64,000 nt of DNA from Saccharothrix sp. NRRL B-16314 (lineage in GTDB: Bacteria > Actinomycetota > Actinomycetes > Mycobacteriales > Pseudonocardiaceae). The first letter of the stretch is position 1. The number at the start of each line of letters is the position of its first letter. The notes below the pieces were generated by a model that was not told the origin of the DNA, ran no database searches, and saw nothing but the letters and a program-made list of their open reading frames with translations. The position numbers and the translations under genes were made by a program. Location of the stretch: NCBI RefSeq assembly GCF_000716595.1, contig NZ_JNXC01000001.1, forward strand, positions 310,001 through 374,000, given 5' to 3'. Positions 35,835 through 44,796 of the stretch are shown here, piece after piece.

Positions 35835-35900
35835 GCGTGAGTCCTACGTTCGGGACGCGTGAGTCCTACGTTCGGAACACCTGAATTCAACGCTCAGAAC
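35835..35900. repeat. 22-bp repeat family, second array of three units
   Basis: Units begin at 35835, 35857 and 35879. Two have GTGAGTCCTACGTTC; the third is CTGAATTCAACGCTC, the same variant that follows the standard units in the 22415 array. GTCCT/GGGAC and ATTC/GAAC arms keep limited pairing. Lies directly behind the PPOX stop codon. Confidence 0.85.
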
Positions 35901-35960
35901 GCCGGGAGCTTTCGCAAGGCGACCGCTCGGGGTCGAGGGGCGACCGCTCGGAGGCGTGCC

Positions 35961-36005
35961 GCTGCCGTGCCGACCTGCTGCCGTGCCGAGCCGCTGCCGT
36001 GCCGA
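35961..36005. repeat. 13-bp core repeated three times at 16-bp period
   Basis: GCTGCCGTGCCGA at 35961, 35977 and 35993. Just before it GCGACCGCTCGG occurs twice. Together they fill the gap between the 22-bp array and the HAD phosphatase gene. Simple repeat of unknown role. Confidence 0.75.
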
Positions 36006-36033
36006 CGTGCCCCCGAGCTGTCGGAACGCACGG

Positions 36034-36828
36034 TCAGGCGGCGAAGTACCGGTCCAGCACCGCCGCCGCGCCGTCGTCCAGGATCGTCCCGGTGACCTCG
36101 TCCGCGACCGCCTGCACGGCCGCCGGCGCCTGACCCATGGCCACGCCGTGCGCGGCCCACCGCAGCATCTCCACGTCGTTCGAGCCGTCCCCGATGGCCA
36201 ACGTGTCCTCTTCGGACACCCCGAGCTGCCGCCGCAACTCCTCCAAGGCCGCACCCTTCGTCACCCCGGGCGGCGACAACGTCAGCCAAGGCTCGTTGTG
36301 GTCGCACGACGCCGAAACGCCGGGCAGCTCGATGTCCAGCATCCGCAACGCCAGTTCCTCCGGCGCACGCCCGACCCAACGCATGACCAGCCGTGACGTG
36401 GGCGTCGCGGCCAGCTCCTCGAACGTCACCTCGCGCACCTCGCCCCACAGGTCACCGTCCGGGAACCGGCCGAGCGACAAGTTCCCCACCCCCGTCAGCT
36501 CGACCGCGAACACCGAGTCGGGCAACCGGTCACGCAGGCGTTCGACCGACGGACCGGGCAGGAACTCGACCTTCCGCACGACTTCGCCGGAGTCCGTGTC
36601 CCACCACACCGCGCCGTTGGAGCTGATGGCGGTGGTCCCGTGCAGGCCGAGGTCTTCGACGACCGGACGCGTCCCGATGAGGCTCCGCCCGGTGGACAGC
36701 ACGACGTGCGCGCCGTGATCGACGGCCCGCTTGATCGCCGCACGCACCGCCGGCGCGACGTCCTCTCGGCCGACCGGGGTGATGGTGCCGTCGATGTCCA
36801 GGGCGATGAGGCGCGGTCTCCAGGTCAC
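36034..36828 (-). CDS. HAD hydrolase, Cof/sugar-phosphatase type
   Basis: 264 aa from GTG 36828 (GAGG close upstream). Motifs: ALDIDGTITPVG (I), LSTGRSL (II), a C2-type cap, LSPPGVTKGAALEEL (Lys of III) and AIGDGSNDVEMLRWA (IV). Cytosolic phosphatase for a phosphosugar or flavin-type substrate. Divergent from the TetR gene, with 67 bases between the start codons. Confidence 0.88.
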   Translation of the reverse strand: MTWRPRLIALDIDGTITPVGREDVAPAVRAAIKRAVDHGAHVVLSTGRSLIGTRPVVEDLGLHGTTAISSNGAVWWDTDSGEVVRKVEFLPGPSVERLRDRLPDSVFAVELTGVGNLSLGRFPDGDLWGEVREVTFEELAATPTSRLVMRWVGRAPEELALRMLDIELPGVSASCDHNEPWLTLSPPGVTKGAALEELRRQLGVSEEDTLAIGDGSNDVEMLRWAAHGVAMGQAPAAVQAVADEVTGTILDDGAAAVLDRYFAA

Positions 36829-36869
36829 TGGCCTCACCCTACTGGGCGACCGAACCGGGTGTGCGGCCA

Positions 36870-36891
36870 TTACTGAACCGTGGTTCAATAA
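36870..36891 (+). promoter_or_regulatory. TetR operator palindrome
   Basis: TTACTGAACC (36870-36879), two centre bases, then GGTTCAATAA: nine of ten positions pair. It ends four bases before the TetR start codon and there is no Shine-Dalgarno, so a leaderless, autoregulated transcript is likely. It may also affect the divergent HAD gene. Confidence 0.65.
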
Positions 36892-36895
36892 CCAC

Positions 36896-37465
36896 GTGGC
36901 ACGACCGAAGACGATCACGGACGAACGCCTGCTGGCCGCGGCGGCGCAGGTGATCGCCCGCAAGGGGCCGGGGTTCACCATCGCCGACGTGGCCGCGCGA
37001 GCGGAGGTCTCCGTCGGCACGGTGGCGCAGCGGTTCGGCTCCAAGAGCGGCCTGCTCCAGGCCCTGACCAGGCAAACCGCGGCCGACGTCACGCGCCGGA
37101 TGCGTCAGGCGGCGGCACGGGAAGACCCGCTCGAAGGCCTGCGGGCGGCGCTGCTCTCGTGGTTCGAGGACGTGACGGACCCGGCCGAGGCGCAGAACCA
37201 CCTGGCGCAGCTCGGCGTCGACCTGATCGACCCGGAGCTGCGCGCGCTGCTCGCCGACCTGTACGCGGCGACCGAGCAGACCGTGGCGGACATCACCCGA
37301 CGGGTGGATCTTCCGCACGGTCCGCCACCCGAACGTGCGGCGCGGGTGCTCACGGGGTTGCTCTACGGCGTGTCGATGGACTGGTCGATCCGGCCGCGCG
37401 GCGTGCTCGCCGACCGACTGGCGCAGGACGTGGACGCGGTGCTGGACGCGTGGAAGGGGAGATGA
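36896..37465 (+). CDS. TetR-family repressor
   Basis: 189 aa from GTG 36896 (MARPKTITDERLL). Helix-turn-helix FTIADVAARAEVSVGTVAQRF at about residues 27-47; the rest is an all-helical ligand domain. ATGA overlap with the following SDR gene makes the two translationally coupled, so it probably controls that enzyme. The effector would be the enzyme's substrate or a related compound. Confidence 0.88.
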   Translation: MARPKTITDERLLAAAAQVIARKGPGFTIADVAARAEVSVGTVAQRFGSKSGLLQALTRQTAADVTRRMRQAAAREDPLEGLRAALLSWFEDVTDPAEAQNHLAQLGVDLIDPELRALLADLYAATEQTVADITRRVDLPHGPPPERAARVLTGLLYGVSMDWSIRPRGVLADRLAQDVDAVLDAWKGR

Positions 37466-38376
37466 TGGCGGATCTGACGGGCAAGGTCGCGGCGGTCACG
37501 GGTGCGACGCGAGGTGCGGGCCGGGCGATAGCGGTCGAGTTGGGCGCGGCGGGCGCGACGGTGTTCGTCGGCGGCCGGTCGACCCGCGAGCAGAAGTCGC
37601 CGATCGGCCGCGACGAGACGATCGAGGAGACCGCCGAGCTCGTCACGGCGGCCGGCGGCCGGGGCATCCCGGTGCGCTGCGACTTCACCGTGCCGGCCGA
37701 CGTCGACGCGTTCCGCGCCCGCGTCGAGTCCGAAGTGGACGGACAGCTGGACGTCCTCGTGGACGACGTGTGGGGCGGCGAGGCGGACACCGAGTTCAAG
37801 GTCTTCTGGGAGCAGGACCTCGACCGGCAGCTGCGGATGTGGCGCAACAGCGTGCAGGCGCACCTGGTCACGCTGCACCGCCTGCTGCCGCTGCTGGTGA
37901 GGCAGCCGGGCGGGCTGCTGGTCGAGGTGACCGACGGCGACAGCGACGAGTTCTACAGCGAGTCGCTGGCGTACGACTCGGTGAAGGTCGCGATCCGGCG
38001 GTTCGGCACGGTCATGGCGAAGGAGCTGGAGCCGTTCGGCGGCACGTCCGTCGCCGTGACGCCCGGGTTCCTGAGGTCGGAGCAGATGCTGGAGCACTTC
38101 GGCGTCACGGAGGACAACTGGCGCGACGCGATCGCCAAGGAGCCGCACTACGCGATGTCCGAGACGCCGCGCTACGTGGGGCGCGGCGTGGCGGCGCTGG
38201 CCGCCGATCCGGACCGCCACCGGTTCACCGGCAAGGCGCTCGCGTCGTGGACCCTCATGCGCGAGTACGGCTTCACCGACCTGGACGGTTCACGGCCCGA
38301 CTGGGGCCGGTGGTTCGAAGAGGTCTTCAAGGCGGGCGTCGACCCCACCACCGTGGACGTCGCGAACTACCGCTGA
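37462..38376 (+). CDS. Short-chain dehydrogenase under TetR control
   Basis: 304 aa from ATG 37462, overlapping the TetR stop; ATG 37465 is the next codon. TGATRGAGRAIAVELG cofactor loop, VFVGGRSTRE after beta 2, AYDSVKVAIRRFG with the active Tyr and Lys, and TPGFLRSEQM. The long C-terminus (HRFTGKALASWTLMREYGF) is typical of one actinobacterial SDR subgroup. Substrate unknown. Confidence 0.88.
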   Translation: MMADLTGKVAAVTGATRGAGRAIAVELGAAGATVFVGGRSTREQKSPIGRDETIEETAELVTAAGGRGIPVRCDFTVPADVDAFRARVESEVDGQLDVLVDDVWGGEADTEFKVFWEQDLDRQLRMWRNSVQAHLVTLHRLLPLLVRQPGGLLVEVTDGDSDEFYSESLAYDSVKVAIRRFGTVMAKELEPFGGTSVAVTPGFLRSEQMLEHFGVTEDNWRDAIAKEPHYAMSETPRYVGRGVAALAADPDRHRFTGKALASWTLMREYGFTDLDGSRPDWGRWFEEVFKAGVDPTTVDVANYR

Positions 38377-38400
38377 CCGCCCGGCTGAGGAGGGACCGGG

Positions 38401-39057
38401 TCAGACGTCGCCGGGCCGCACGAGCCCCGTCTCGTACGCCAGCACGACGGCCTGCACCCGGTCCCGCAGCTCCAGCTTCGCCAGGATCCGACCGACGTGC
38501 GTCTTCACCGTCGCCTCCGACAGGAACAGCTTCCGCGCGATCTCGGTGTTCGACAGCCCCTTGGCGATCAGCACCAGCACCTCGCGCTCCCGCTCGGTCA
38601 ACGCCTCCAGCACCGCCGCGTCCCGCAGCTCACCGCCGCCGTCACCGAGGAACCGGCTCAGCAGCCGCTTGGTCACCGAAGGCGAGACCACCGCGTCACC
38701 GCTGGCCACCGCGCGCAGCGCCGACACCAGGTCACCCGGCGGGGTGTCCTTCAGCAGGAACCCGGAGGCGCCGTTCCGCAACGCCGACAACGCGTACTCG
38801 TCCAGGTCGAACGTGGTCATCACGAGCACCTTCGCGGTGCCCGCCTCGGCGATCCGCTTGGTCGCCTCGACCCCGTCGAGCACCGGCATCCGCACGTCCA
38901 TCAGCACCACGTCGGGCCGCAGCTGTTCCGCCAGGTGCACGGCGTCGAGCCCGTTGGCCGCCTCGCCGACCACGTCGACGTCCTCCTGCGCGCCGAGCAC
39001 CATGCGGAAGCCCATGCGCATGAGTTCCTGGTCGTCCACCAGCAGTACGCGGATCAC
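38401..39057 (-). CDS. LuxR/NarL-family response regulator
   Basis: 218 aa from GTG 39057 with AAGGGGA upstream. Receiver domain: acidic VDDQE, phosphoacceptor Asp in VLMDVRMP, Thr in MTTFD and Lys in LLKDTPP. C-terminal LuxR helix-turn-helix: LTEREREVLVLIAKGLSNT and SEATVKTHVGRIL. Follows its kinase by 27 bases, forming a complete two-component system. Confidence 0.93.
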   Translation of the reverse strand: MIRVLLVDDQELMRMGFRMVLGAQEDVDVVGEAANGLDAVHLAEQLRPDVVLMDVRMPVLDGVEATKRIAEAGTAKVLVMTTFDLDEYALSALRNGASGFLLKDTPPGDLVSALRAVASGDAVVSPSVTKRLLSRFLGDGGGELRDAAVLEALTEREREVLVLIAKGLSNTEIARKLFLSEATVKTHVGRILAKLELRDRVQAVVLAYETGLVRPGDV

Positions 39058-39084
39058 ACCGTCCCCTTCGTAGACACCGGCACC

Positions 39085-40269
39085 CTATGCCGGGACCAGC
39101 GGGAGCACGGCGCGAACCCGCCACCCGCCACCGGGGTTCGGACCGGCCTCCAGCGAGCCCCCGAGCACGCCGGCGCGTTCCCGCATGCCGATCAGCCCGT
39201 TGCCGCCGGACACCGCGACCAGGTCGTGCGGCGTGCCGAACCCGTCGTCCGCCACCTCCACCTCTACCTGATCCACGGCCTGCGTGACGCGGACGGTGGC
39301 CGAAGCGCCCGCGCCCGCGTGCTTCAACGTGTTGGTCAACGCCTCTTGGACGATCCGGTACACGCCGAGCCCCAGGCCCGCGGGCAACGCGTCGAGGTCG
39401 CCCTGCGTCTCCAGCCGCACCGGCAAGCCCGCCGCCCGGCAGTTCTCGGCCAGTTCGAGCAGGTCACCCGCGCCGGGCTGGGGCATCCACTGGGTGCCCG
39501 ACTGGTCCTCCGAACGCAGCACGCCCAGCAGCCGCCGCAGCTCGGTCAACGCCTGCCGCCCGGTGTCCGCGATGGTCCGCACCGCCGCCTCGGCCAGGTC
39601 GGGGTTGGTCCTGATCGCATAGCTCGCGCCGTCGGCCTGCACCACCATCACGCTCACCGCGTGCGCGACCACGTCGTGCAGCTCGCGCGCGATCCGCGAC
39701 CGCTCCTCGCCGACCGCGATCCGCGCCTGCTGGTCCCGTTCGGTCTCCAGCAGCTTGAGCCGCTGCTCCAGCTCCCAGTGGTACGCCCGGCGCGCGCCGA
39801 CGAACTCGCCCATCGCCCAGCTGAACCCGAACACGACCGCGATCACGAACACCATGAACGCGGCCTCGCCGCTCGCCCCCATGGGCCACAAGGCCCAGAT
39901 GAACGTGCCGATGGCCAGCCAGATCGCGAACAGCAGGCCCTGCCGGCGGCCGACGTACACGACGACCGTGTACAGCGCGATCGGCAGCGCGAAGTCGGCC
40001 AGCCGGACCGGCAACCCGGTGTGAAGGTCGCCGTGCGTGACCAGCTGCACCGCGCCGCCGAACAGGATCACGTACGACGCGCCCAGCGGGTACTGCCGGC
40101 GGAACACCACTGGCACGATCAGCATCGCGCCGACGAACAGCAGCGTGGAGCCGGGCACGCGGGTGCCGTCGCTGATCAGCGCGACCATGTCGAGCACGAA
40201 CAGCAACCCGGCCATCAGGGAGTCCCCGAAGGCCGGGTGCGCTCGCATCCACAGGCTCAGTCGCCGCAC
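39085..40269 (-). CDS. Sensor histidine kinase paired with the NarL-type regulator
   Basis: 394 aa if started at GTG 40269; the ribosome site is poor and a downstream ATG is possible. Five to six membrane spans, a linker helix (HWELEQRLKLLETERDQQ), phosphoacceptor His in ELHDVVAHAVSVMVVQ, an N-box-like QEALTNTLKHAG and G-box GGNGLIGMRERAG. Autophosphorylates and passes phosphate to the regulator at 38401-39057. Signal unknown. Confidence 0.9.
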   Translation of the reverse strand: MRRLSLWMRAHPAFGDSLMAGLLFVLDMVALISDGTRVPGSTLLFVGAMLIVPVVFRRQYPLGASYVILFGGAVQLVTHGDLHTGLPVRLADFALPIALYTVVVYVGRRQGLLFAIWLAIGTFIWALWPMGASGEAAFMVFVIAVVFGFSWAMGEFVGARRAYHWELEQRLKLLETERDQQARIAVGEERSRIARELHDVVAHAVSVMVVQADGASYAIRTNPDLAEAAVRTIADTGRQALTELRRLLGVLRSEDQSGTQWMPQPGAGDLLELAENCRAAGLPVRLETQGDLDALPAGLGLGVYRIVQEALTNTLKHAGAGASATVRVTQAVDQVEVEVADDGFGTPHDLVAVSGGNGLIGMRERAGVLGGSLEAGPNPGGGWRVRAVLPLVPA

Positions 40270-40369
40270 GTGACCAGGGTAGATAGGGGTCTGCCCGCCG
40301 CGCGTCGCGCCACGGGTTGACCCCCGGCTAATCCTCAGGGCGGATGAGCGTGGACACCGCCACGGCCGC

Positions 40370-40867
40370 CTACCTCGTGGTCTTGACCTGCGTCGGGTCG
40401 ACCAGGTCCTCGGCCCGCGGCGCATGCGGGCGTTCCGCCCGAGCGGGCTCCGCGGCGGCCTGTTCGACGCGGGTCTGCGGCGGCACCGCCCGCTGCTGCT
40501 CGTACTGCCGGTGCTCCTCGGCCATCTCGTCGGCCAGTTGCTGCTGGAGCTGGCGGTCGCGGATCCGGCCGAGGATCAACATCGTCACCGCGTGCACCAG
40601 CGCCAGGACCAGGAGCATGACGCCGAGCTTCACCACGACGTCCTTGACCGGGTCGCCGGTGTTCACGGAGATGATCGACACGATGGCGAGCAGTCCCAGC
40701 ACCACGAGGTGGAAGAGCACGGTCGCGAGCCTGGTCATCGACCTCGCGGCTTCCGGGTCGCCGTACGCGCGGTTCATGTACCCCTTGCCGCCGCGGTAGA
40801 TCAGCTGGCCGTCGATCAGCACCAGCACCACGCCGAGCAGCAGGAACACCGCATAGCCCTGTTCCAT
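40370..40867 (-). CDS. Membrane protein of unknown function
   Basis: 165 aa from ATG 40867, GAGGAGGT five bases upstream. Three hydrophobic spans (AVFLLLGVVLVLIDG, VLFHLVVLGLLAIVSII, LGVMLLVLALVHAVTML), then a cytosolic charged tail rich in Gln/Glu/Ala (LQQQLADEMAEEHRQYEQQ). No family recognised. Divergent from the dynamin operon with an 85-base gap. Confidence 0.8.
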   Translation of the reverse strand: MEQGYAVFLLLGVVLVLIDGQLIYRGGKGYMNRAYGDPEAARSMTRLATVLFHLVVLGLLAIVSIISVNTGDPVKDVVVKLGVMLLVLALVHAVTMLILGRIRDRQLQQQLADEMAEEHRQYEQQRAVPPQTRVEQAAAEPARAERPHAPRAEDLVDPTQVKTTR

Positions 40868-40952
40868 GGCGCACCTCCTCGTCGATCGCCGAAATACCCC
40901 GGTGGTCGTGTTGGCAAACCGCGTGACCGGCTGACGTGGCACGATCTCCGGC

Positions 40953-42548
40953 GTGAAGACGCAGGCCCAGCAGCTCGCCGGTCCGCTTTCGGCGGCGGTG
41001 GCGAACCTGTGCGTCGGCTTGCAGCCGCAGGTGTCGCCCGCGACCGCGGCCGGGTTCCGCGAGGTGCTGCGCCGGCTGTCCGCGCCGTTGCAGGTCGCCG
41101 TCGCCGGTCGGATCAAGTCCGGGAAGTCGACGCTGGTCAACGCGCTGATCGGACGCCGGGTCGCGCCGACGGACGTGGGCGAGTGCACGCGGCTGGTGAC
41201 CCGCTTCCAGTACGGGACGGTGGACCGGATCGAGGTCGTGTTCACCGACGGCCGCAAGCAGGTCCTGCCGTTCCAGCCGAACGGGTCGATCCCGCCCGAC
41301 CTCGGCGTGGACATCGACAAGGTGTCGCACGTCGAGGCGTACCTGACGAACGCGGTGCTGCGGGACCTGACCGTGATCGACACCCCCGGCCTCGGATCAC
41401 TGGACGCGGCGTCGGTGGCGCGCACCGAGGCGCTGCTCGGCACGTTGTCGCACACCGGGCCTGACTCCGACTCCGCCGGCACCGATTCCGCTGTGTCCGA
41501 TTCCGCTGTGTCCGACTCTGTTGGGCTGGACCCGGTGTCCCGGAACGCGGTCGCCGGCGCGGAAGCCGTCCTCTACGTCGTCACGCAGGGCGTGCGAGCG
41601 GACGACCAGCAGGCGCTCGCCGCGTTCACCGCCGCCACCGCGAGCCGCGAGGCCGGCCCGGTGAACGCGATCGCGGTGCTGAACAAGGCCGACACGATCG
41701 CGGCCGAGACCGTCGAGGGCTCGAACGGCGACACGTGGCAGGCCGCGGTGCTGCTCGCCGAACGCCAGGCGCACACCCTCAAACCGCGGGTCGCGGACGT
41801 GCTGCCGGTGATCGGCCTGGTCGCCGAGTCCACCGAGACCGGCGGCTTCACGTCGGCCGACGCGGACGCGCTGCGCCGGCTGGCCGACCTGGACGAGGCG
41901 ACCCGCGAGACGATGATGATCTCGGCGGACCTGTTCGTGAGCTGGGAGTGCGACGTGCCGGTCGGCACCCGCACCCGGCTGCTGGAGAAGCTGGACCTCT
42001 ACGGCATCGGCAAGGCGCTCGAAGCGATCGACGGCGAACCGAACATCACGGCGGGAGCCCTGCGCCGCAAGCTGCTCGACGCCTCCGGGCTGGACGGCGT
42101 GCGCGCGAAGCTCAACGCGGTGTTCCGGTCGCGGGCCGACGGCATCAAGGCCGCCGCCGCGCTGGCGTCGGTCACGTCGCTGGCCGCAGCCTCCGGTGAC
42201 CCGAACGAGCGGCAGCGCGTGCACGACGCGATCGAGGTGCTGCTGGCCAAGCCCGAGGCGCACCAGCTGCGGCTGCTGGAGGCGTTGACGCTGGTCGCGT
42301 CCGGCGCCGTGGCGATGCCGACCGACCTGGTGGAAGAGGTGCTGCGGTTCGGCAGCTCACCGGACCTCTCGGAGCAGCTCGGCCTGCGCGGCCGTCCGCC
42401 CCAGGAGCTGATGGCGTACGCGCTGGAACGGGCGGGCTGGTGGCGTTCCTTCGCTTCTTTCGGCGCCACGCCCGCGCAGAGCCGGGTGGCGCACGTGGTG
42501 CACCGGGCGTACTTCCTGATCTGGCAACAACTGCGGGGACGGCGATGA
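40953..42548 (+). CDS. Dynamin-like GTPase, first of the operon
   Basis: 531 aa from GTG 40953. P-loop GRIKSGKST at 52-60, DTPG near 143, NKAD near 244. About 170-190 has a Ser/Asp repeat insert (SDSAVSDSAVSDS). The C-terminal half is helical. Bacterial dynamin-like proteins deform or mend membranes; actinobacterial pairs such as IniA/IniC and DynA/DynB work in twos. Followed by a GrpE-like gene (ATGA overlap) and a second dynamin, which supports joint function. Confidence 0.88.
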   Translation: MKTQAQQLAGPLSAAVANLCVGLQPQVSPATAAGFREVLRRLSAPLQVAVAGRIKSGKSTLVNALIGRRVAPTDVGECTRLVTRFQYGTVDRIEVVFTDGRKQVLPFQPNGSIPPDLGVDIDKVSHVEAYLTNAVLRDLTVIDTPGLGSLDAASVARTEALLGTLSHTGPDSDSAGTDSAVSDSAVSDSVGLDPVSRNAVAGAEAVLYVVTQGVRADDQQALAAFTAATASREAGPVNAIAVLNKADTIAAETVEGSNGDTWQAAVLLAERQAHTLKPRVADVLPVIGLVAESTETGGFTSADADALRRLADLDEATRETMMISADLFVSWECDVPVGTRTRLLEKLDLYGIGKALEAIDGEPNITAGALRRKLLDASGLDGVRAKLNAVFRSRADGIKAAAALASVTSLAAASGDPNERQRVHDAIEVLLAKPEAHQLRLLEALTLVASGAVAMPTDLVEEVLRFGSSPDLSEQLGLRGRPPQELMAYALERAGWWRSFASFGATPAQSRVAHVVHRAYFLIWQQLRGRR

Positions 42549-42925
42549 GCGGAACGGAACCGGGCGCGTCCGCGTCCGACCACGCTGTGGAGACGACGAC
42601 GCTGGAGCACACCATCGCCGGCGAGCTGCTCGACCAGGCGCTGGCGGAGCGGCGCGCGTTGGTGCAGCTCTGCCTTTACGCGCTGGACCGGGCCCGCAGC
42701 GCCGGGGTGGTGGAACGCCTGGAAGAGGGCTTGGCGGCCATCGGCGTGACAGCGGTGCGGCCGGACGGCGAGCGGTTCGACCCGTCCCGGCACGAGGCGG
42801 GCGGCACCGCGCCGACGGAGGACGCGTCGCTCGACGGTGTGGTCGCGGAGACCGAAGTGGTCGGGTTCGCCGATCGCGGCCGGACGCTGCGCGCGCCGAT
42901 CGTCACCGTCTACACCGCACGGTGA
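42545..42925 (+). CDS. GrpE-like protein between two dynamins
   Basis: 126 aa from ATG 42545, overlapping the upstream stop as ATGA. Resembles the C-terminal beta domain of GrpE: a helix (AERRALVQLCLYALDRAR), then GVTAVRPDGERFDPSRHEA, and VVGFADRGRTLRAPIVTVY. The long N-terminal dimer helix of true GrpE is very short, so it may be a dedicated nucleotide-exchange or adaptor protein. No DnaK-like gene is in the window. Confidence 0.75.
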   Translation: MSGTEPGASASDHAVETTTLEHTIAGELLDQALAERRALVQLCLYALDRARSAGVVERLEEGLAAIGVTAVRPDGERFDPSRHEAGGTAPTEDASLDGVVAETEVVGFADRGRTLRAPIVTVYTAR

Positions 42926-42932
42926 AGGTCTG

Positions 42933-44750
42933 ATGAGCACCCTCCCGCAGATCGTCCGGCAGACCAGGGAGAAGCTCACGAACCTGGTCCGCACCCTCGA
43001 CCCGGCGGCGGCGTCGTTCGTGGAGACCCGCCGCGCCGGTCCCGCGTCGGTCGTGGTCGTCGGTGAGACGAACCGGGGCAAGAGTTCGCTGGTCAACGCC
43101 TTGCTGGCGACGCCGGGACTGTCGCCGGTCGACGCCGAGGTGGCGACCGCGACGTACCTCGTGTTCCGGTACGGCGAGGAGTGGGACGCCCGCGCCTGCT
43201 ACGCCGGGTCGATGTCGCCGGTGCCGTTCGACCGGTCCGAGCTGGTGAACTGGGTGTCGGCGGCGCACGAGCTGCCCGAGGGCATGCTGCCGCCCCGGTA
43301 CGTCGAGGTCGACGCGCCGATCCCGCTGCTGGAACGACTGTCCGTTGTGGACACGCCGGGCGTCGGCGGGCTCGACTCGGTGCACGGCGAGCTGGCCGCC
43401 GAAGCCGCCGCCACCGCGACCGCGCTGCTGTTCGTGGTCGACGCGTCGGCCCCGTTCACCCGTGGTGAGCTGGACTTCCTCCGCACGGTCGGTGAACGCG
43501 TCGAGACCGTGGTGTTCGCGTTGACCAAGGTCGACCAGTACCGGGGGTGGCGGCAGGTGCTGGAGGCCGACCAGGCGCTGCTGGCCGAGCACGCGCCCCG
43601 GTTCCGCGGCGCCAAGTTCCACCCGGTGTCGTCGCGGATGTTCGAGCTGGCGTCGAAGGCGCCGAACCCGGACGCGGCGGCGATGCTGCGCGAGCGGTCC
43701 GGGATCGGGGAGTTGCAGGAGGCGTTGCAGGAGCTGGTGGTCGGCCGGGCGGCGATGCTCGGCGAGGCCAACGGGTTGCGCGCGCTGGCGACCGTGCTGG
43801 ACGAGCTGATCGCGCGGAACGAGGCGGACAAGCGCGCGTTGTCGTCCGGTGAAGAGGAAGCCGAGACGTTGCGCGGACGGCGTGACGAGCTGAACTCCCA
43901 ACGCCGTTCGTCCACGCGCAGCTGGCAGGTGCGGTTGCGCGGCGAGGTGCAGCGGGCCCGGGTGGAGGGCGCGCACGAGGTCAGCCGGCAGATGCGGGAC
44001 GTGCAGACGTGGTTCCGCACGGCCATCGACGCGGCGGACCGCGAACGGCTGGCGGCGCTGCCGCAGCAGGTGGACGCGGCGTTGCAGGTGGTGTCCGGGC
44101 GGATCAGCGCCGGGTTGGCGGTGCGGCTGTCGAAGGTGGCGGACTCGGCGTTGGCGGACCTGTTCTCGGCGGACGAGCTGGCGGTGATCCGCAGCCAGTT
44201 CGCGCGGGGCGTGACGCCGCCGGTCGTGCTGAGGCCGCCGGAGAAGCGCGCGCCGACGGCCGAGGACAAGTTGCTGGTGTTCATGGGCGTGTCCGGCGGG
44301 TTGGGCGCGGGCCGCTTGGCCGCGTTGCCGCTGGCCGGGCTCGGGGTGGCGGCGCTGAACCCGATCGTGCTGCCGGTGACGATCGCGCTGGGGCTCGGCG
44401 CGGGCTGGTGGATGGCCCGGACCCGCAAGCACTCGGCCGACAAGCAGCACTTGAAGCAGTGGCTGTCGGACGCCATCGCGGACGCGCGGTCCACCGTGGA
44501 CCAGTTGGTGGCGGAGCAGTTGATCGAGGCCGAGCAGCAGTTGTCGCTGGCGCTGGACGACGCGCTGGGCAAGCGGGTCGACGCGATCGAGGCGGAACTG
44601 CGCGAGGTCGACAAGGCGCTGCGGATGGAAGCCGGTGAACGCGCCCGTGCGTTGCAGGCGGTGACGCGGAAGGTGGCCGAGCTGACCGCCGGCCGGGTCA
44701 AGGTGGACGAGTTGCTGGCCCGGATCCGCGCGGTGCGCGACCGCGCTTGA
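42933..44750 (+). CDS. Dynamin-like GTPase with membrane hairpin
   Basis: 605 aa from ATG 42933, seven bases after the GrpE-like stop. P-loop GETNRGKSS at 44-52, DTPG near 139, TKVD near 198. Long helical stalk about 280-430, a hydrophobic double span at about 452-492 (membrane paddle, LPLAGLGVAALNPIVLPVTI), then an amphipathic coiled coil (DKALRMEAGERARALQ). Probably the membrane-inserted partner of the first dynamin, which lacks an obvious membrane span. Confidence 0.88.
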   Translation: MSTLPQIVRQTREKLTNLVRTLDPAAASFVETRRAGPASVVVVGETNRGKSSLVNALLATPGLSPVDAEVATATYLVFRYGEEWDARACYAGSMSPVPFDRSELVNWVSAAHELPEGMLPPRYVEVDAPIPLLERLSVVDTPGVGGLDSVHGELAAEAAATATALLFVVDASAPFTRGELDFLRTVGERVETVVFALTKVDQYRGWRQVLEADQALLAEHAPRFRGAKFHPVSSRMFELASKAPNPDAAAMLRERSGIGELQEALQELVVGRAAMLGEANGLRALATVLDELIARNEADKRALSSGEEEAETLRGRRDELNSQRRSSTRSWQVRLRGEVQRARVEGAHEVSRQMRDVQTWFRTAIDAADRERLAALPQQVDAALQVVSGRISAGLAVRLSKVADSALADLFSADELAVIRSQFARGVTPPVVLRPPEKRAPTAEDKLLVFMGVSGGLGAGRLAALPLAGLGVAALNPIVLPVTIALGLGAGWWMARTRKHSADKQHLKQWLSDAIADARSTVDQLVAEQLIEAEQQLSLALDDALGKRVDAIEAELREVDKALRMEAGERARALQAVTRKVAELTAGRVKVDELLARIRAVRDRA

Positions 44751-44765
44751 CCTCGCGCTCGGTGC

Positions 44766-44796
44766 GGGTGAAGCGGCTATAGCCGGCTGTTCACCC
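44766..44796. terminator. Nested inverted repeat after the dynamin operon
   Basis: Outer arms GGGTGAA (44766-44772) and TTCACCC (44790-44796); inner perfect 12-bp palindrome CGGCTATAGCCG (44774-44785). It starts 15 bases after the stop. Either a weak terminator or an operator for the next gene at 45008. Confidence 0.5.
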
